Shown: one piece after another, positions 1 to 9,296 of the stretch | How positions within the stretch are numbered: position 1 is the first letter of the stretch | Layout: every line of letters starts with the position of its first letter | Source of the DNA: Streptomyces antimycoticus | Lineage (GTDB): Bacteria > Actinomycetota > Actinomycetes > Streptomycetales > Streptomycetaceae | Assembly: GCF_005405925.1 (NCBI RefSeq) | Contig: NZ_BJHV01000001.1 | Span: 434,001 to 498,000, forward strand | Length of the DNA stretch: 64,000 nucleotides | Direction: 5' to 3' | Position numbers and translations under genes: made by a program | Notes under the pieces: generated by a model | Databases searched by the model: none | What the model was told of the DNA's origin: nothing | What the model saw: only the letters and a program-made list of their open reading frames with translations

Positions 1-77
1 GCGGATCTCCAGTTCTCCTCGACCTTCACGCCGGGTGCCTTCACCCGCTCAGGGTCCTGGCGGCATCATGATCTGTC

Positions 78-1169
78 GTGCTGCTGCGCCTGGCCTACCT
101 CACCGCGACCAACGCCCTTGCCTTCCTACGCCTCCTGCCGATGAGCGACAGAGACAAGGACATCGAGATCCTCGTACTCCGGCACCAACTGCTCGTCCTC
201 CAGCGCCAGGTCGGCAAACCGACCCTCACCGACAGCGACCGCGCCATCCTCGCCGGCCTGCTCCACCACCTCCCCAAAGACAGACTGCGGCACCTTCTGC
301 CGCTGGTCCGCCCCGACACAGTGTTGCGCTGGCATCGCAATCTGCTCAGGCGACGCCATGCCACGACCTGCGTACCCAAGCGACGCGGACGCCCACGCAC
401 CATCCGATCGATCCGCGCCCTGACCCTGCGCCTGGCCAGGGAAAATGCCTCGTGGGGATATCGCCGGATCCACGGCGAACTCGCCGCACTGGGGATCAGG
501 GTAGCCGCCTCCACTGTCTGGGAGATCCTCCGCGAGCATGGCGTCCCGCCCGCACCCGCACGGCAGAGCACCACCTGGGCCGATTTTCTGCGCAGCCAGG
601 CCAAGGCTCTTCTCGCCTGCGATCCGTTCGAAGTCCGCACTCTGACGGGGGCGCGCCTCTACGTCTTCGCTGTCATCGAGCACACCACCCGTCGCATCCG
701 GATCCTCGGCGCCACGGCACACCCCACCGCGGAGTGGATCGTGCAGCTCGGACGCAACCTGCTGATGGATCTCGAGGACGCGGGTGCGAGGGCACGGTTC
801 CTGATCCGCGACCGGGACTCGAAGTTCACAACTGCCTTCGACGTCCTCATGGCCGATGCCGGTCTCAAGGTCGTCACCACCGGTATTCGGATACCACGGA
901 TGAACTCGGTCATGGAGCGCTGGATACAGACCTGCCGCACCGAACTCCTGGACCGGACCTTGATCTGGAACCAGAGCCACCTCCTCCACGCACTGCGCGA
1001 GTACGAATCCTTCTACAACGAGCACCGCCCGCACAGGGCCCTGGAACAAGCCGCTCCATGCCGCCCACTACCCGCACCCATCACCCAACAAGCCCAACTC
1101 GCCCACCTGAAAATCGACCGACGAGACCGACTCGGCGGAACCCTCCACGAGTACGGACGTGCCGCATGA
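78..1169 (+). CDS. IS transposase, integrase-core (DDE) type
   Basis: The 363-residue product is a DDE transposase with an rve integrase core and should catalyse transposition of its own element. An N-terminal helix-turn-helix region (residues about 30-120, ending in an RRGRPRTI linker) precedes an HTH_21-like stretch (ENASWGYRRIHGEL). The catalytic core then shows an Asp in ACDPFEV, an Asp in RDRDSKF and a Glu in MNSVMERW, followed by the usual YNEHRPHRAL tail. The catalytic triad appears complete, so the enzyme could be active. I could not define convincing terminal inverted repeats. The right end must lie near 1185, where a truncated MFS gene begins on the other strand. Alternative longer reading frames over the same bases are composition artefacts. 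Confidence 0.85.
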   Translation: MLLRLAYLTATNALAFLRLLPMSDRDKDIEILVLRHQLLVLQRQVGKPTLTDSDRAILAGLLHHLPKDRLRHLLPLVRPDTVLRWHRNLLRRRHATTCVPKRRGRPRTIRSIRALTLRLARENASWGYRRIHGELAALGIRVAASTVWEILREHGVPPAPARQSTTWADFLRSQAKALLACDPFEVRTLTGARLYVFAVIEHTTRRIRILGATAHPTAEWIVQLGRNLLMDLEDAGARARFLIRDRDSKFTTAFDVLMADAGLKVVTTGIRIPRMNSVMERWIQTCRTELLDRTLIWNQSHLLHALREYESFYNEHRPHRALEQAAPCRPLPAPITQQAQLAHLKIDRRDRLGGTLHEYGRAA

Positions 1170-1184
1170 CCAGGCCGGATGTTT

Positions 1185-1480
1185 TATCGGCACCCGCAGA
1201 GCGCGACGCCGACGCGGGTGAGGCCGGCGCCCAGGCTGGTGGGGAGAAGTGTCGCGCCGGTAACGATCGGCGATGCCTCCTCCAAGAAGGAGCGTCGCAA
1301 CCATCGGGACCAAGGCCGCAGTGGTGACCGCGGACAACCAGGTCGCACTATCGGTGACCTCCGGGACGCCGAAGGCCAGGGCGACAGGCGACATGGCACT
1401 GCCCGCCATGGAGATCGACTGGACGCCCAGAAGCCAACGGAAGGCAGCGGAACGGAACGGCCGCTCGGACGCGAGGCCCG
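1185..1480 (-). pseudogene. Remnant of an MFS transporter, N-terminal part
   Basis: Read leftward, this stretch encodes the start of a major facilitator protein. It has FRWLLGVQSISMAGSAMSP, a first membrane segment, then WLSAVTTAALVPMVATLLLG and the loop motif GGIADRYRRD between segments 2 and 3. After that loop the homology jumps frame (near 1265) to LLPTSLGAGLTRVGVALC and stops abruptly close to the right edge of the transposase element. Only about 95 of roughly 400 expected residues remain. I infer that IS insertion or a linked deletion removed the rest. No good start codon is visible upstream. Confidence 0.6.
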
Positions 1481-2014
1481 TACTGGAAACCGGTAACGCG
1501 CCCCCTTCAAGTGTGGTTCACGATCTCGACTCTCGGGCGCATCCGCTGCAGGCACAACGGGCCACCGTGCCAGCACACGCAGCGAGCCTGAAGTCGTTTT
1601 CGCAGGGGGCGCGCCGCTGCCAGGCGCGGCCACAGCGCACAACGAACGGAGTGACCCGAGCCACTCAACCTTCGCTGCAGGAGGTCAGCGTTCACGCGGG
1701 TCGGGGCGCAGCAGCACCCGTTCACGCAGGTGGTGCTGCGGGCGTGCTCACGCGGTCCGCACCAGCTCCGCGTTCCGGCGCGACAGGGGGAACGTCGTGT
1801 GCGGGCCGGACATACATGTCATAGGCCAGGACCTGCCTGCCGCTGCCGCAGACCGGACTCCGCTCCCTCCTCGGTTTCTTGTAACTCCTCTAAAACTCAT
1901 GCGTTTCTTTGGAAACTCGCGCCGCATAAAACCTTCCCAATCACAACGCGCCATTGCGACCCCTCCATCACGCCCCGTACCTTCGGAGGTTCATTCATCC
2001 GGGGGGAGAGTCTC
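1481..2014. other. Gene-free stretch
   Basis: No open frame here has convincing coding character on either strand. The last 150 bases are clearly less GC-rich than the surroundings and probably hold the promoter of the DUF4231 gene that starts at 2015. A short imperfect direct repeat around GTTCACGC occurs near 1690 and 1719. Confidence 0.4.
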
Positions 2015-2809
2015 TTGACGCCTGATCCGCACGAGGAGTACAGAAAAAAGTTCGCCGCGTTCAGCATGAAAGAAGCGGATCTGAGGGCAGCTAAGGCGCT
2101 TCAGAGGATCGGCTGGCTGATCCTGTTAGGTGCGCTAACCCTGACAGGAATACTCGGATACACCGTCATCGTCGGCCTGTGGAAGGCGAACGACGGGGTC
2201 ACCCGATGGCTCTCCTTGATAATCGTCAACATCTTATGGATTGCATGCGCATGCTGGTTGTACAGCAACCAAAAAAACCTAGCTCAAAAGACGAACGATT
2301 TCCGTGAGGCGCTACAGGAACGCCAGACGGCGGCCGCTCAGCTCCCTCTCGACACGACCTCGGGACTGCGCGTCTACCGGGAGGCATCGCTTGACGTCAT
2401 CGCCTCCTACCGGGCACAGGCGAGCCGTAACAGGCGCGTGCACAACTCATTCCAGTTAGTCATTATCACCGGGTCGATCGTGGTCTCCACCCTCACGGCG
2501 ATGAACGAGGGTTCCAATGCAGCCCTATCAATAGTCACCTCATCCTTGAGCGCACTGGTCGGCATATCCGCCGGAGTCACCGGGTACTTCAAGTTCCGAG
2601 AGCGCGGCACCACCTCACAGTCGACAGCAGACGACATCGAAAAGAACTACAACGCCAGCGGGTTTCAGCTCGGTGACTACGAAGGACTGGAGGAGCCCTC
2701 TCGGCTCATCCTGTACGCCGGAACCATCGAAAGGATCAAAGAAGAACAGCGTAAACGCGAAATCCAACTGGAACAGAGCACCTCACGTGACGAGCGCTCA
2801 GCGCAATGA
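2015..2809 (+). CDS. DUF4231/SLATT-type membrane protein
   Basis: The 264-residue product has four predicted membrane helices in two pairs, at about residues 33-55, 63-81, 153-171 and 180-198. The second half fits DUF4231, a member of the SLATT two-helix membrane superfamily. It has a basic helix before the pair (SYRAQASRNRR), a conserved small-residue second helix, then an amphipathic helix region running from the Thr/Ala-Asp motif to a charged C-terminus (IERIKEEQRKREIQ). SLATT proteins are predicted pore-forming effectors in nucleotide-signalled and other conflict systems. I chose the TTG at 2015 because a GGGGGGAGAG ribosome site lies 5-12 bases upstream; the frame further upstream lacks coding character. 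Codon use is noticeably less GC-biased than its neighbours, suggesting acquisition. It overlaps the next gene by four bases (ATGA), so the two are translationally coupled. Confidence 0.65.
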   Translation: MTPDPHEEYRKKFAAFSMKEADLRAAKALQRIGWLILLGALTLTGILGYTVIVGLWKANDGVTRWLSLIIVNILWIACACWLYSNQKNLAQKTNDFREALQERQTAAAQLPLDTTSGLRVYREASLDVIASYRAQASRNRRVHNSFQLVIITGSIVVSTLTAMNEGSNAALSIVTSSLSALVGISAGVTGYFKFRERGTTSQSTADDIEKNYNASGFQLGDYEGLEEPSRLILYAGTIERIKEEQRKREIQLEQSTSRDERSAQ

Positions 2810-3264
2810 GCGGCGACGAAGAAGGCGCCGAACGATCCCGCTCCCGGGAGCGAGCCGTACCGTTGACGACGGTCCGCTGGCTGCTGGCACCGCGCTGGCA
2901 GAGACGCACCCGCAGGCTGCGTGTCGCCCACGGACCCACTCTGTCCTACGAAGTCGCCTGGTGCCTGGTCGCGCTCGCCGACGACGTGGCCAACCTGCCG
3001 TACGTGCGGCGGCGCACCCACCCCGTGCCCAGCGTGCCGCCAGGAGTGATGGTCGATGTCTGGGCGCAGCTCGACCTGGCGGAACAGCGGCGGCGCCGGG
3101 CCTGGCTGGAACGTCACAGCCGGACCCCACTGCACCTGCTGGGAGTCCCGGAGGAACTGATCGAGCTGGCTGGTCTGCACGTCATCGAATGGGCGCTCCC
3201 GCCGGACATGCCATCGCTCTCGCTGGTTGTCCAGCAACGGCCCTGGCCAAGGAGAACCGACTGA
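2806..3264 (+). CDS. Hypothetical protein coupled to the SLATT gene
   Basis: This 152-residue soluble protein has no family that I recognise. It is rich in Arg and Trp, has a basic N-terminal third (LLAPRWQRRTRRLRV) and a Pro-rich middle, and ends in a charged tail. No membrane helix, signal peptide or metal motif is evident. Its start overlaps the stop of the DUF4231 gene (ATGA), and a third truncated frame follows after 16 bases. The arrangement suggests a small operon in which this protein could be a sensor, adaptor or regulator for the membrane protein. That role is inferred from context only. Confidence 0.55.
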   Translation: MSGDEEGAERSRSRERAVPLTTVRWLLAPRWQRRTRRLRVAHGPTLSYEVAWCLVALADDVANLPYVRRRTHPVPSVPPGVMVDVWAQLDLAEQRRRRAWLERHSRTPLHLLGVPEELIELAGLHVIEWALPPDMPSLSLVVQQRPWPRRTD

Positions 3265-3280
3265 CCGGGAGAGGCGATAG

Positions 3281-3454
3281 ATGGCGCGCCCCCCCATCGA
3301 GCTGGACCACCGCGACCCGAGCGGTGTCATCGTCGTACTGATGGAAGAGGACGGCTACAGCGCGTGCCTGACCGAAGGGCTCGCCCGCTTCGCCCGTGGA
3401 ACTCGGCTAGTCATCCAGCAGGGCGGGCAAGGCGGACGGTGCCCTGGACGGTGA
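3281..3454 (+). pseudogene. 5' fragment of a third gene of the SLATT operon
   Basis: A good ribosome site (GGGAGAGG) precedes an ATG that opens 57 codons. The first 45 or so residues (for example SGVIVVLMEEDGYSACLTEG) look like a genuine globular N-terminus: a beta strand followed by a helix. From about 3411 the frame runs into the remnant of a transposase on the opposite strand and stops quickly. I infer a gene truncated by IS insertion. The original product is not recognisable. Confidence 0.45.
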
Positions 3455-3605
3455 GGACCACGGGGCCCGTGAGGTCTATGGCTCCGGTGGTGCGTAAGGC
3501 GATCATCGCGATGTAGATCATGGCGGTGGAGCGGGTGGGGAGGGCTTCGTAGTCGCGGACCAGGCGGCGGTGGTGCGCCATCCTTGAACTACGCAGGACG
3601 GCCAA
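3411..3605 (-). pseudogene. IS5-like transposase C-terminal remnant
   Basis: The reverse strand encodes RMAHHRRLVRDYEALPT followed by a STAMIYIAMIALR stretch. This matches the typical end of IS5/IS4-group DDE transposases common in Streptomyces, in which an HRRLVRDYE motif follows the last catalytic residue. Only about 60 residues remain, the frame has no proper start, and its C-terminus is scrambled. Its position coincides with the truncation point of the upstream small gene. Confidence 0.6.
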
Positions 3606-3819
3606 CCACCGTCAGGTCACTGAGGTGTTGAAACGCCCGAGTTGCCCGTGCCCTCCGGAGTCATTGTCGTGCGGCAGGAAGGCGCGCTCAGCAGAACCGA
3701 AGCAACCAGCAATCGAGTTCCTAAAGCAGGTGCTATGCGAGGTGATGCCAGCGAAGCTGATCACCTAACGTGCATGTGAGCGATGGACTGGTCACGCTGA
3801 GATGGGAGGGCGTACGGGG

Positions 3820-4443
3820 ATGCAGTCGCGAGTGCCTGGTGCTGCAGGCTACGAGCAGAAGGCTGAGGAACTTGCCCGCCGGTACGAGGGGATGACGTTC
3901 GAAGCTGTGCACAAGGAGTTCCTGCCGTGGTTGCCGCCCGCCCCGGGCAGGGTCCTCGACATCGGCGCCGGCAGCGGCCGCGACGCTGCCGCGCTGGCCA
4001 CCCGAGGGCACCAGGTCGTGGCGGTAGAACCCACTCCTGAGCTGCGTCGGATCGGACAGCGCCTCCACCCAGATACAGCGATCCGCTGGATCGACGACGC
4101 CCTTCCATCACTGACCGGTCTCCAAGGGCCCTTCGACTTCACGTTGCTCTCCGCAGTGTGGATGCACCTGGACGAACAGGAACGCGTCGAAGCCATGCAA
4201 CGGCTGGCTGACCTGGTGGCGCCGGGAGGATGTGTGGCCCTCTCACTGCGGCACGGTCCGGTTCCCACGGGACGCCGTATGTTCGCGGTCTCCGCGGCCG
4301 AGACGGTGGCGTTGGCAGAGCGGTTCGGGCTGTCCGCGGTACATCGCGGGCAGGGATCTGATCGTCTCAGCCGGGAGGACGTGAGCTGGAGCACGCTGGT
4401 CTTCCGCGCGGAACCGCCTACAAGAGCAGGGGTGAGCCGATGA
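3820..4443 (+). CDS. Class I SAM-dependent methyltransferase
   Basis: The 207-residue protein has a seven-strand Rossmann methyltransferase core: motif I VLDIGAGSGRDAAAL, the acidic end of strand 2 in VVAVEPTPEL, a WIDDALP strand 3, and FDFTLLSAVWMHL for motif IV. It lacks the (D/N/S)PP(Y/F) motif of DNA amino-methyltransferases, so a small-molecule, protein or RNA substrate is more likely than DNA. The ATG at 3820 sits 9 bases after GGGAGGG and is preferred over the ATG at 3802, which overlaps that site. The stop overlaps the HNH nuclease start (ATGA), implying one transcript and coupled translation. The pairing is suggestive of a modification/nuclease module, but this is inference. Confidence 0.8.
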   Translation: MQSRVPGAAGYEQKAEELARRYEGMTFEAVHKEFLPWLPPAPGRVLDIGAGSGRDAAALATRGHQVVAVEPTPELRRIGQRLHPDTAIRWIDDALPSLTGLQGPFDFTLLSAVWMHLDEQERVEAMQRLADLVAPGGCVALSLRHGPVPTGRRMFAVSAAETVALAERFGLSAVHRGQGSDRLSREDVSWSTLVFRAEPPTRAGVSR

Positions 4444-5456
4444 CCGTCGACTTCTACCGACGCGAGCCGAGCGCCCGTACGTCCTGGCGGCTGGCCGTTT
4501 TGATGGGCGCCAACTCCCGCACCTACAAGTTCGCCTTCGGAGCCGCGCTGCTGGAGTACGCCGCGCAGGACAGGACCGAGGTGACGCTGGAGGAACTCGC
4601 CATCCCATATGCCATGGGACTGGTGGCACACCTCGCTGAAGCCCCGCAGGCACCGTCAGGGCTTCAGGTCCGGGAGTCGGACTTCCTGGCCGTGGCTGAG
4701 CGTGAGGCCAAGGAGTCCGCCGCGCTCGGCCACCCCACCGACCGGCTCCGGCACGCCGCGGTGCGCTCCATGCCGGGGATGGTGATGCAGAAGTTCCACA
4801 ACCTGCGCGGCAACACCCGCACGGCGCACCGGTTCTACGACCTGATCGGCAACTCTCACCAGCGGATCGTACGCCTGACTCCCGAGCTGCGCTCCATCGC
4901 CAAGGGTGAACAATCCATCGGGTTGCGTGCTGAGCTGGGTGCACGGTGGGACATCGTCGAAAGCTCCTTCGCCGCGGGCATCGGCCGCAGTCTCATCGAC
5001 GAGGGATTCTCGGTGGACTGGGCGACACTGCAGCTCACGGACAAGCGCCGCCGCCGCTCGGTCACCGGAGTCGCTGACGCCGTGATCGGGTTCCAGCACG
5101 GCCGCTGCCTCATCTGCGCTCAGCCCATCGCGCCCAGCGACAGCACCGTCGTCGACCACGTCTTTCCCTACTCCCTGATGCGGCGCTTCGGTGACGTCTC
5201 CGGCTGGCACGGACCGGACTTGGACGCCATCTGGAACCTCGCTCCCGCACATCAAGCCTGCAACAGCGCCAAGAGCGACCGGCTCCCCACCGCCGGAGAA
5301 CTCCACGGGCTCGCCCAGCGCAACGAGGCGATCATGCACTCCCCCCACCCGCTCAGGAAAACCCTCCAGCTCAGCCTCCACAGCGCGCAGCACAGCGACA
5401 CCCCCAAAGGACACTGGCCGTACTTCCTGCGCCAGGTCCAAACCGCCTGCGATTAA
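4440..5456 (+). CDS. HNH endonuclease domain protein
   Basis: The 338-residue protein has an unrecognised helical N-terminal region of about 215 residues and a C-terminal HNH nuclease domain. The domain shows a zinc-type pair CLIC, the strand with the general base VVDHVFPYSLM, then WNLAPAHQACNSAKSDRLP. The last segment carries the Asn, the second Cys and the CNxxK signature. All key HNH residues are present, so it should be an active metal-dependent nuclease. It is coupled by a four-base overlap to the upstream methyltransferase. The N-terminal region (residues 1-215) may provide target recognition; it begins with conserved-looking SWRLAVLMGANSRTYKFA. No restriction-modification name is assigned, because the methyltransferase is not of DNA type. 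Confidence 0.75.
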   Translation: MTVDFYRREPSARTSWRLAVLMGANSRTYKFAFGAALLEYAAQDRTEVTLEELAIPYAMGLVAHLAEAPQAPSGLQVRESDFLAVAEREAKESAALGHPTDRLRHAAVRSMPGMVMQKFHNLRGNTRTAHRFYDLIGNSHQRIVRLTPELRSIAKGEQSIGLRAELGARWDIVESSFAAGIGRSLIDEGFSVDWATLQLTDKRRRRSVTGVADAVIGFQHGRCLICAQPIAPSDSTVVDHVFPYSLMRRFGDVSGWHGPDLDAIWNLAPAHQACNSAKSDRLPTAGELHGLAQRNEAIMHSPHPLRKTLQLSLHSAQHSDTPKGHWPYFLRQVQTACD

Positions 5457-6076
5457 GCACCGCCAGTAGCGGTCGGTCCATCCCACACAGATCAGATACG
5501 CACCCAAATTGTCCGACCCCTCGGCCGTCGATGCCACGAGCATCAACACGAGATGTCTTCCACACGACGACACCACGCCCGTGCGGCGCCCGACCGCGAC
5601 GCCAAAGGCGCACCCATCGGTGACATCATTTTCGCTTGCTTGGCACACTTTTTCGTCGGGCTCGATCTCTTCGAACCGTCTCCCTACGGCACCCCAGAGC
5701 CGGATACAGCGCTCACGCCCTGGGAGTGCCCCATCTGCCGGCAAACGCCAAGGGGCTTTACCTCGCCTTGACGTAGGCCACCTACAGCGACCAGAACACC
5801 CGCGTGCCCGCCGACCTGCAAAAACTGACCCGAAGAGATCACTGACAGTCCCCCGGTTCCCCTGTCGCATGGGGAGCGCGACTCCGTGCTCCCGCCCCGG
5901 AAGGGGGTCGGGAGTCGACAAGGGTCCTTATGCCTCTTGATGTACAGAGCATCCGAATCGATGGGGTGACCGCGGGGCCTACGGTTGACGGCGGCGCACA
6001 GGGGCTCAGTACGGCGCGATAGGTGTACCGGATCGGGTGACGGATGAATCGGACGTCGTTGACATGTCTGCGAGTT
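5457..6076. other. Gene-free stretch before the tRNA remnant
   Basis: I see no well-supported gene. The frame at 5553-5771 (72 codons, with a CPIC motif near its end) has no ribosome site and weak coding bias. Together with the flanking IS scraps, this stretch reads as the end of an accessory island. Confidence 0.4.
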
Positions 6077-6115
6077 GGGAGCACGAGGGCTCCCAGAGGG
6101 CTCCCCATTGCTCCC
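6077..6115. repeat. Four phased GGGAGC/GCTCCC hexamers beside the tRNA remnant
   Basis: GGGAGC occurs at 6077-6082. Its complement GCTCCC occurs at 6089-6094, 6100-6105 and 6110-6115. The centres are about 11 bases apart, one helical turn, and lie 70-105 bases from the 3' end of the tRNA-Pro remnant. Phased short repeats beside a tRNA-derived core resemble arm-type binding sites of tyrosine integrases. No integrase gene is in the window, so this is suggestive only. Confidence 0.35.
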
Positions 6116-6182
6116 AGCCGGGAAACGGTTAAGGCCGCCTCCGCTACCCGCGGAAACGGCCTCCGACCTGCGATGACGCTGG

Positions 6183-6740
<558 letters not shown>

Positions 6741-6969
6741 ACGTTCCCGTGGCCGCACCCAGCGCCGCGGGCCCGGGGCGCGGAGGGTCATGTCACGCGG
6801 AAACCGGGCCAGTTCTCGGATCCAAGAGCGCGCTGTGCGGATATCGAGCCTCAGGACATTCCGTGGGGAATTCTCCCCGGGTGTCGCGCCCGAGGAAAGA
6901 AAACCACCATCCGCCTGTGCATCATGCCTATCCCTCAAGTATGGGGGCCCAGTAGCCTGTTGTTCCTGA

Positions 6970-6982
6970 CACGACTGTCGTG
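6970..6982. promoter_or_regulatory. Palindrome CACGAC-T-GTCGTG upstream of the carbamoyltransferase
   Basis: A perfect 13-base inverted repeat ends 19 bases before the GTG start of the carbamoyltransferase and just before its ribosome site GGGAGG (6986-6991). It could be an operator or a short leader hairpin. The 260-base interval from 6741 to 7001 otherwise contains no gene. Confidence 0.3.
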
Positions 6983-7001
6983 CTTGGGAGGCTGAGAGCC
7001 A

Positions 7002-8782
7002 GTGATCGTACTCGGTTACAACGGATTCAGCAGAGGTGCGGAACTTTTCGGGCGTCTCTACGGGGCAACTGGTGTCGGCCGTAATCTCTTGGTGGGTCAC
7101 GACGCCGCGGCGGCTCTGGTGATCGACGGCGAGTTGGTGGCGGCGGTCGAGGAGGAGCGGCTGAGCCGGGTCAAGAAGACCTCCGATTTCCCGGCCGACG
7201 CAATCGCCTGGTGTCTGGACTCCGCCGGCGTCGACATCGACCAGGTGGACGTTTTCGCTTTCCCCTGGCGGTTTTCGCCGACCGTGGCCGAGCAGATGAT
7301 TTCGGAGATATGCGACTCCGACATGCCGGTCACGGCCAAGTTCGACGCTCTGCGCAGCACGGGCGAGCTCTACACGGACATGCTCGGCCGGGACGCGGTG
7401 TACAACGACTTCGTCCAGCGCACCGGGCATGAGCTGGATCCCAACAAGCTCACCTTGGTGCCCCATCATCTGGCCCATCTCATGTGCGGCGCCTACCTGG
7501 CCGGCGGGGGCGACGCCGCCTTCCTGGTGAGCGACGGCCGGGCGGAGACCCTGTCCGCCGTCATGGGCGAGCTGCGGAACGGTGTGGTCCGCCTGTTCGA
7601 CGAGAGCGCGGTCCCCATGACCAGCTCGCTCGGCGTGGCGTTCGGGAGGATCACCCGCTACCTGGGGTTCGTACCGAACAACGACGAGTACAAGGTGATG
7701 GGCTTGGCCGCGTACGGCCCGCCGCCGCAGCACAATCCCCTGCTCGAACGCGTGGTGCGGCTGCACGAGAACGGCTCGTACACCATCTCCATCCCCGGGA
7801 CATCGGGGCCTACTACGCGCTGTTCGACGACCTGTTCGGCGGCGACAGCGAGAAGCGCGAACAGTTCGACTTCCGCGTGAAGGTCGCCGGTATCGCCCAG
7901 CACATGGTCGAGGCCATCACCGCTCATCAGCTGCGCACGCTGACCGCGGCCTCCAGCTTGGACACCCTGCTCTTCGAGGGCGGTCTGGCGCTCAACTGCG
8001 TGGCCAACACGAAGATGCTGGAGCGGTCGCCGTTCACCGGTATGGAGGTCAGCTTCGGGGCCAGCGACCCCGGGGTCGCCATGGGCGCGGCCGTGTACGC
8101 CGCCGGTCTCAGGAACCGGCCCGCCGACGCGGTCACCACCCCCTACCTGGGACCTTCGTACGACGAGAGGCAGGTCCTGGACACCCTCGCCGAGTACGCG
8201 GACCGTATCGAGTGGCAGGAGGAGCCCGACGCCACATCGGTCACCGACAGGACGGCGGAGCTGCTGGCCGGGAAGAACGTCGTGGGCTGGTTCCAGGGCC
8301 GGGCGGAGTTCGGGCCGCGGGCCCTGGGCAACCGCAGCATTCTCGCCAATCCGGCCTTCCCCGACATCAAGGACATCATCAATCTCCGGGTGAAACACCG
8401 GGAGCCCTTCCGCCCGTTCGCGCCGGTCATCCTCGAATCAGAGGCGCCGCGCGTCTTCGAGATGGGCAAGAAGACCTCGTCCCCCTATATGACGTTTGTC
8501 TTCCCGGTGCGGAAGGAGTACCAGGAGCGGATCCCCGGCGCCTGTCACGTGGACGGCACAGCACGGGCCCAGACGGTGAACGAGCAGCAGAACCCCGCGC
8601 TCGCTGGGCTGTTGCGCGCCTTCACGGCGCGGACCGATGTGCCCTGCCTCCTCAACACCTCGTTCAACGTGGCCGGTGAGCCCATCGTCTGCTCGCCGCG
8701 GGACGCGTTGGAGTGCTTCCTCGCCACCGAAATCGACTACCTGGTCATCGACCGCTTCTTGGTCACCAAGAAGGAAAGCTGA
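7002..8782 (+). CDS. NodU/CmcH-family carbamoyltransferase, one frameshift in this sequence
   Basis: The product transfers a carbamoyl group from carbamoyl phosphate, through an ATP-derived carbamoyl adenylate, to a hydroxyl or amine of a metabolite. The N-terminal Kae1-like part carries GHDAAAALVIDGELVAAVEEE, the metal-binding HHLAHL and the YKVMGLAAYG motif. The C-terminal YrdC-like part carries EFGPRALGNRSILA and LLNTSFNVAGEPIVCSP. GTG at 7002 follows GGGAGG. The frame breaks at 7793-7799 (CCCCGGG); adding one C or G joins both halves into 593 residues, the usual family length, so I treat it as intact. It is transcribed toward the convergent cupin gene and is separated from it by a strong hairpin. 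It probably tailors the product of the neighbouring A-T-TE locus. Confidence 0.85.
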
Positions 8783-8787
8783 GCGGC

Positions 8788-8819
8788 CGGCCCGCGGGAA
8801 CTCCCTCTCCCGCGGGCCG
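8788..8819. terminator. Bidirectional hairpin between convergent genes
   Basis: CGGCCCGCGGGA (8788-8799) pairs perfectly with TCCCGCGGGCCG (8808-8819) across an 8-base loop. The site sits between the stops of the carbamoyltransferase and the cupin gene, so it likely terminates both. Confidence 0.7.
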
Positions 8820-8836
8820 ACCACCCCTCACGCTAT

Positions 8837-9265
8837 TCAGAGCTGAATGGGCTCGTTCGGTCCGCCCTTTGTCTCGATGGTCAGGAACGACAGAACCTCA
8901 TCGCCGATATTCTTCAGGTCATGAAGGTGGTATCGCCCAGCGGGGCAACAGAAATGCCGAGACTGTCCTCGGACATAGGAGATCTCGTGAGTGGTGCCAT
9001 CGCTTGAATGCTGGCGGGCCCGGCCACTGGTGAGCGCTATCCAGAAGTAGTCCACCACATGCCGATGGACAGGAATGCGCTCTCCCGGTTGAAGGGAGGT
9101 CTCCCAGATGCGCAGCGAATCGGTCTCCTTCACCAGAGACTGGCCGACCCTGCCGTTATGGGCGTTGGTGTCGAATTCCTTCCGCAGCTCCGGACTCCAG
9201 CGAGCAAATGCTTCGGCCACGACGGTGCTCGTCAGGGCGAGATCGGAGCGAGATTCATTACCCAC
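8837..9265 (-). CDS. Cupin-domain protein
   Basis: The 142-residue protein has a single cupin barrel. Motif 1 is PGERIPVHRHVVDYFWIAL, with two metal-ligand His residues; motif 2 is CCPAGRYHLHDLKN, with Gly and His. Cupins of this size act as isomerases, dioxygenases, decarboxylases or small-molecule sensors; the sequence does not discriminate. The GTG start at 9265 is chosen because AAAGGA lies about 8 bases upstream, and the longer open frame above it is not coding. It is the last gene of the leftward operon, 31 bases after the aminotransferase stop, which suggests a tailoring step on the cluster's product. Confidence 0.7.
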   Translation of the reverse strand: MGNESRSDLALTSTVVAEAFARWSPELRKEFDTNAHNGRVGQSLVKETDSLRIWETSLQPGERIPVHRHVVDYFWIALTSGRARQHSSDGTTHEISYVRGQSRHFCCPAGRYHLHDLKNIGDEVLSFLTIETKGGPNEPIQL

Positions 9266-9296
9266 GAATCGGATCCTTTCGGCTGAACGATGTGGC

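Noticed and set aside
35..1327. A 430-codon frame overlapping the transposase
   Set aside because: Its translation is a Pro/Arg-rich low-complexity product of a shifted frame, while the 78-1169 frame has full DDE transposase motifs.
3820..4443. Classical type II restriction-modification methylase
   Set aside because: The protein lacks the DPPY/NPPF-type motif IV and the cysteine PC motif of DNA methyltransferases.
5553..5771. A 72-codon frame ending with a CPIC motif
   Set aside because: No ribosome site, weak third-position GC bias and no family resemblance.
7793..7799. Programmed frameshifting in the carbamoyltransferase and other broken genes
   Set aside because: The same kind of break occurs in at least 14 unrelated genes, always as a one-base loss in a run, with no slippery heptamers or downstream structures in common.
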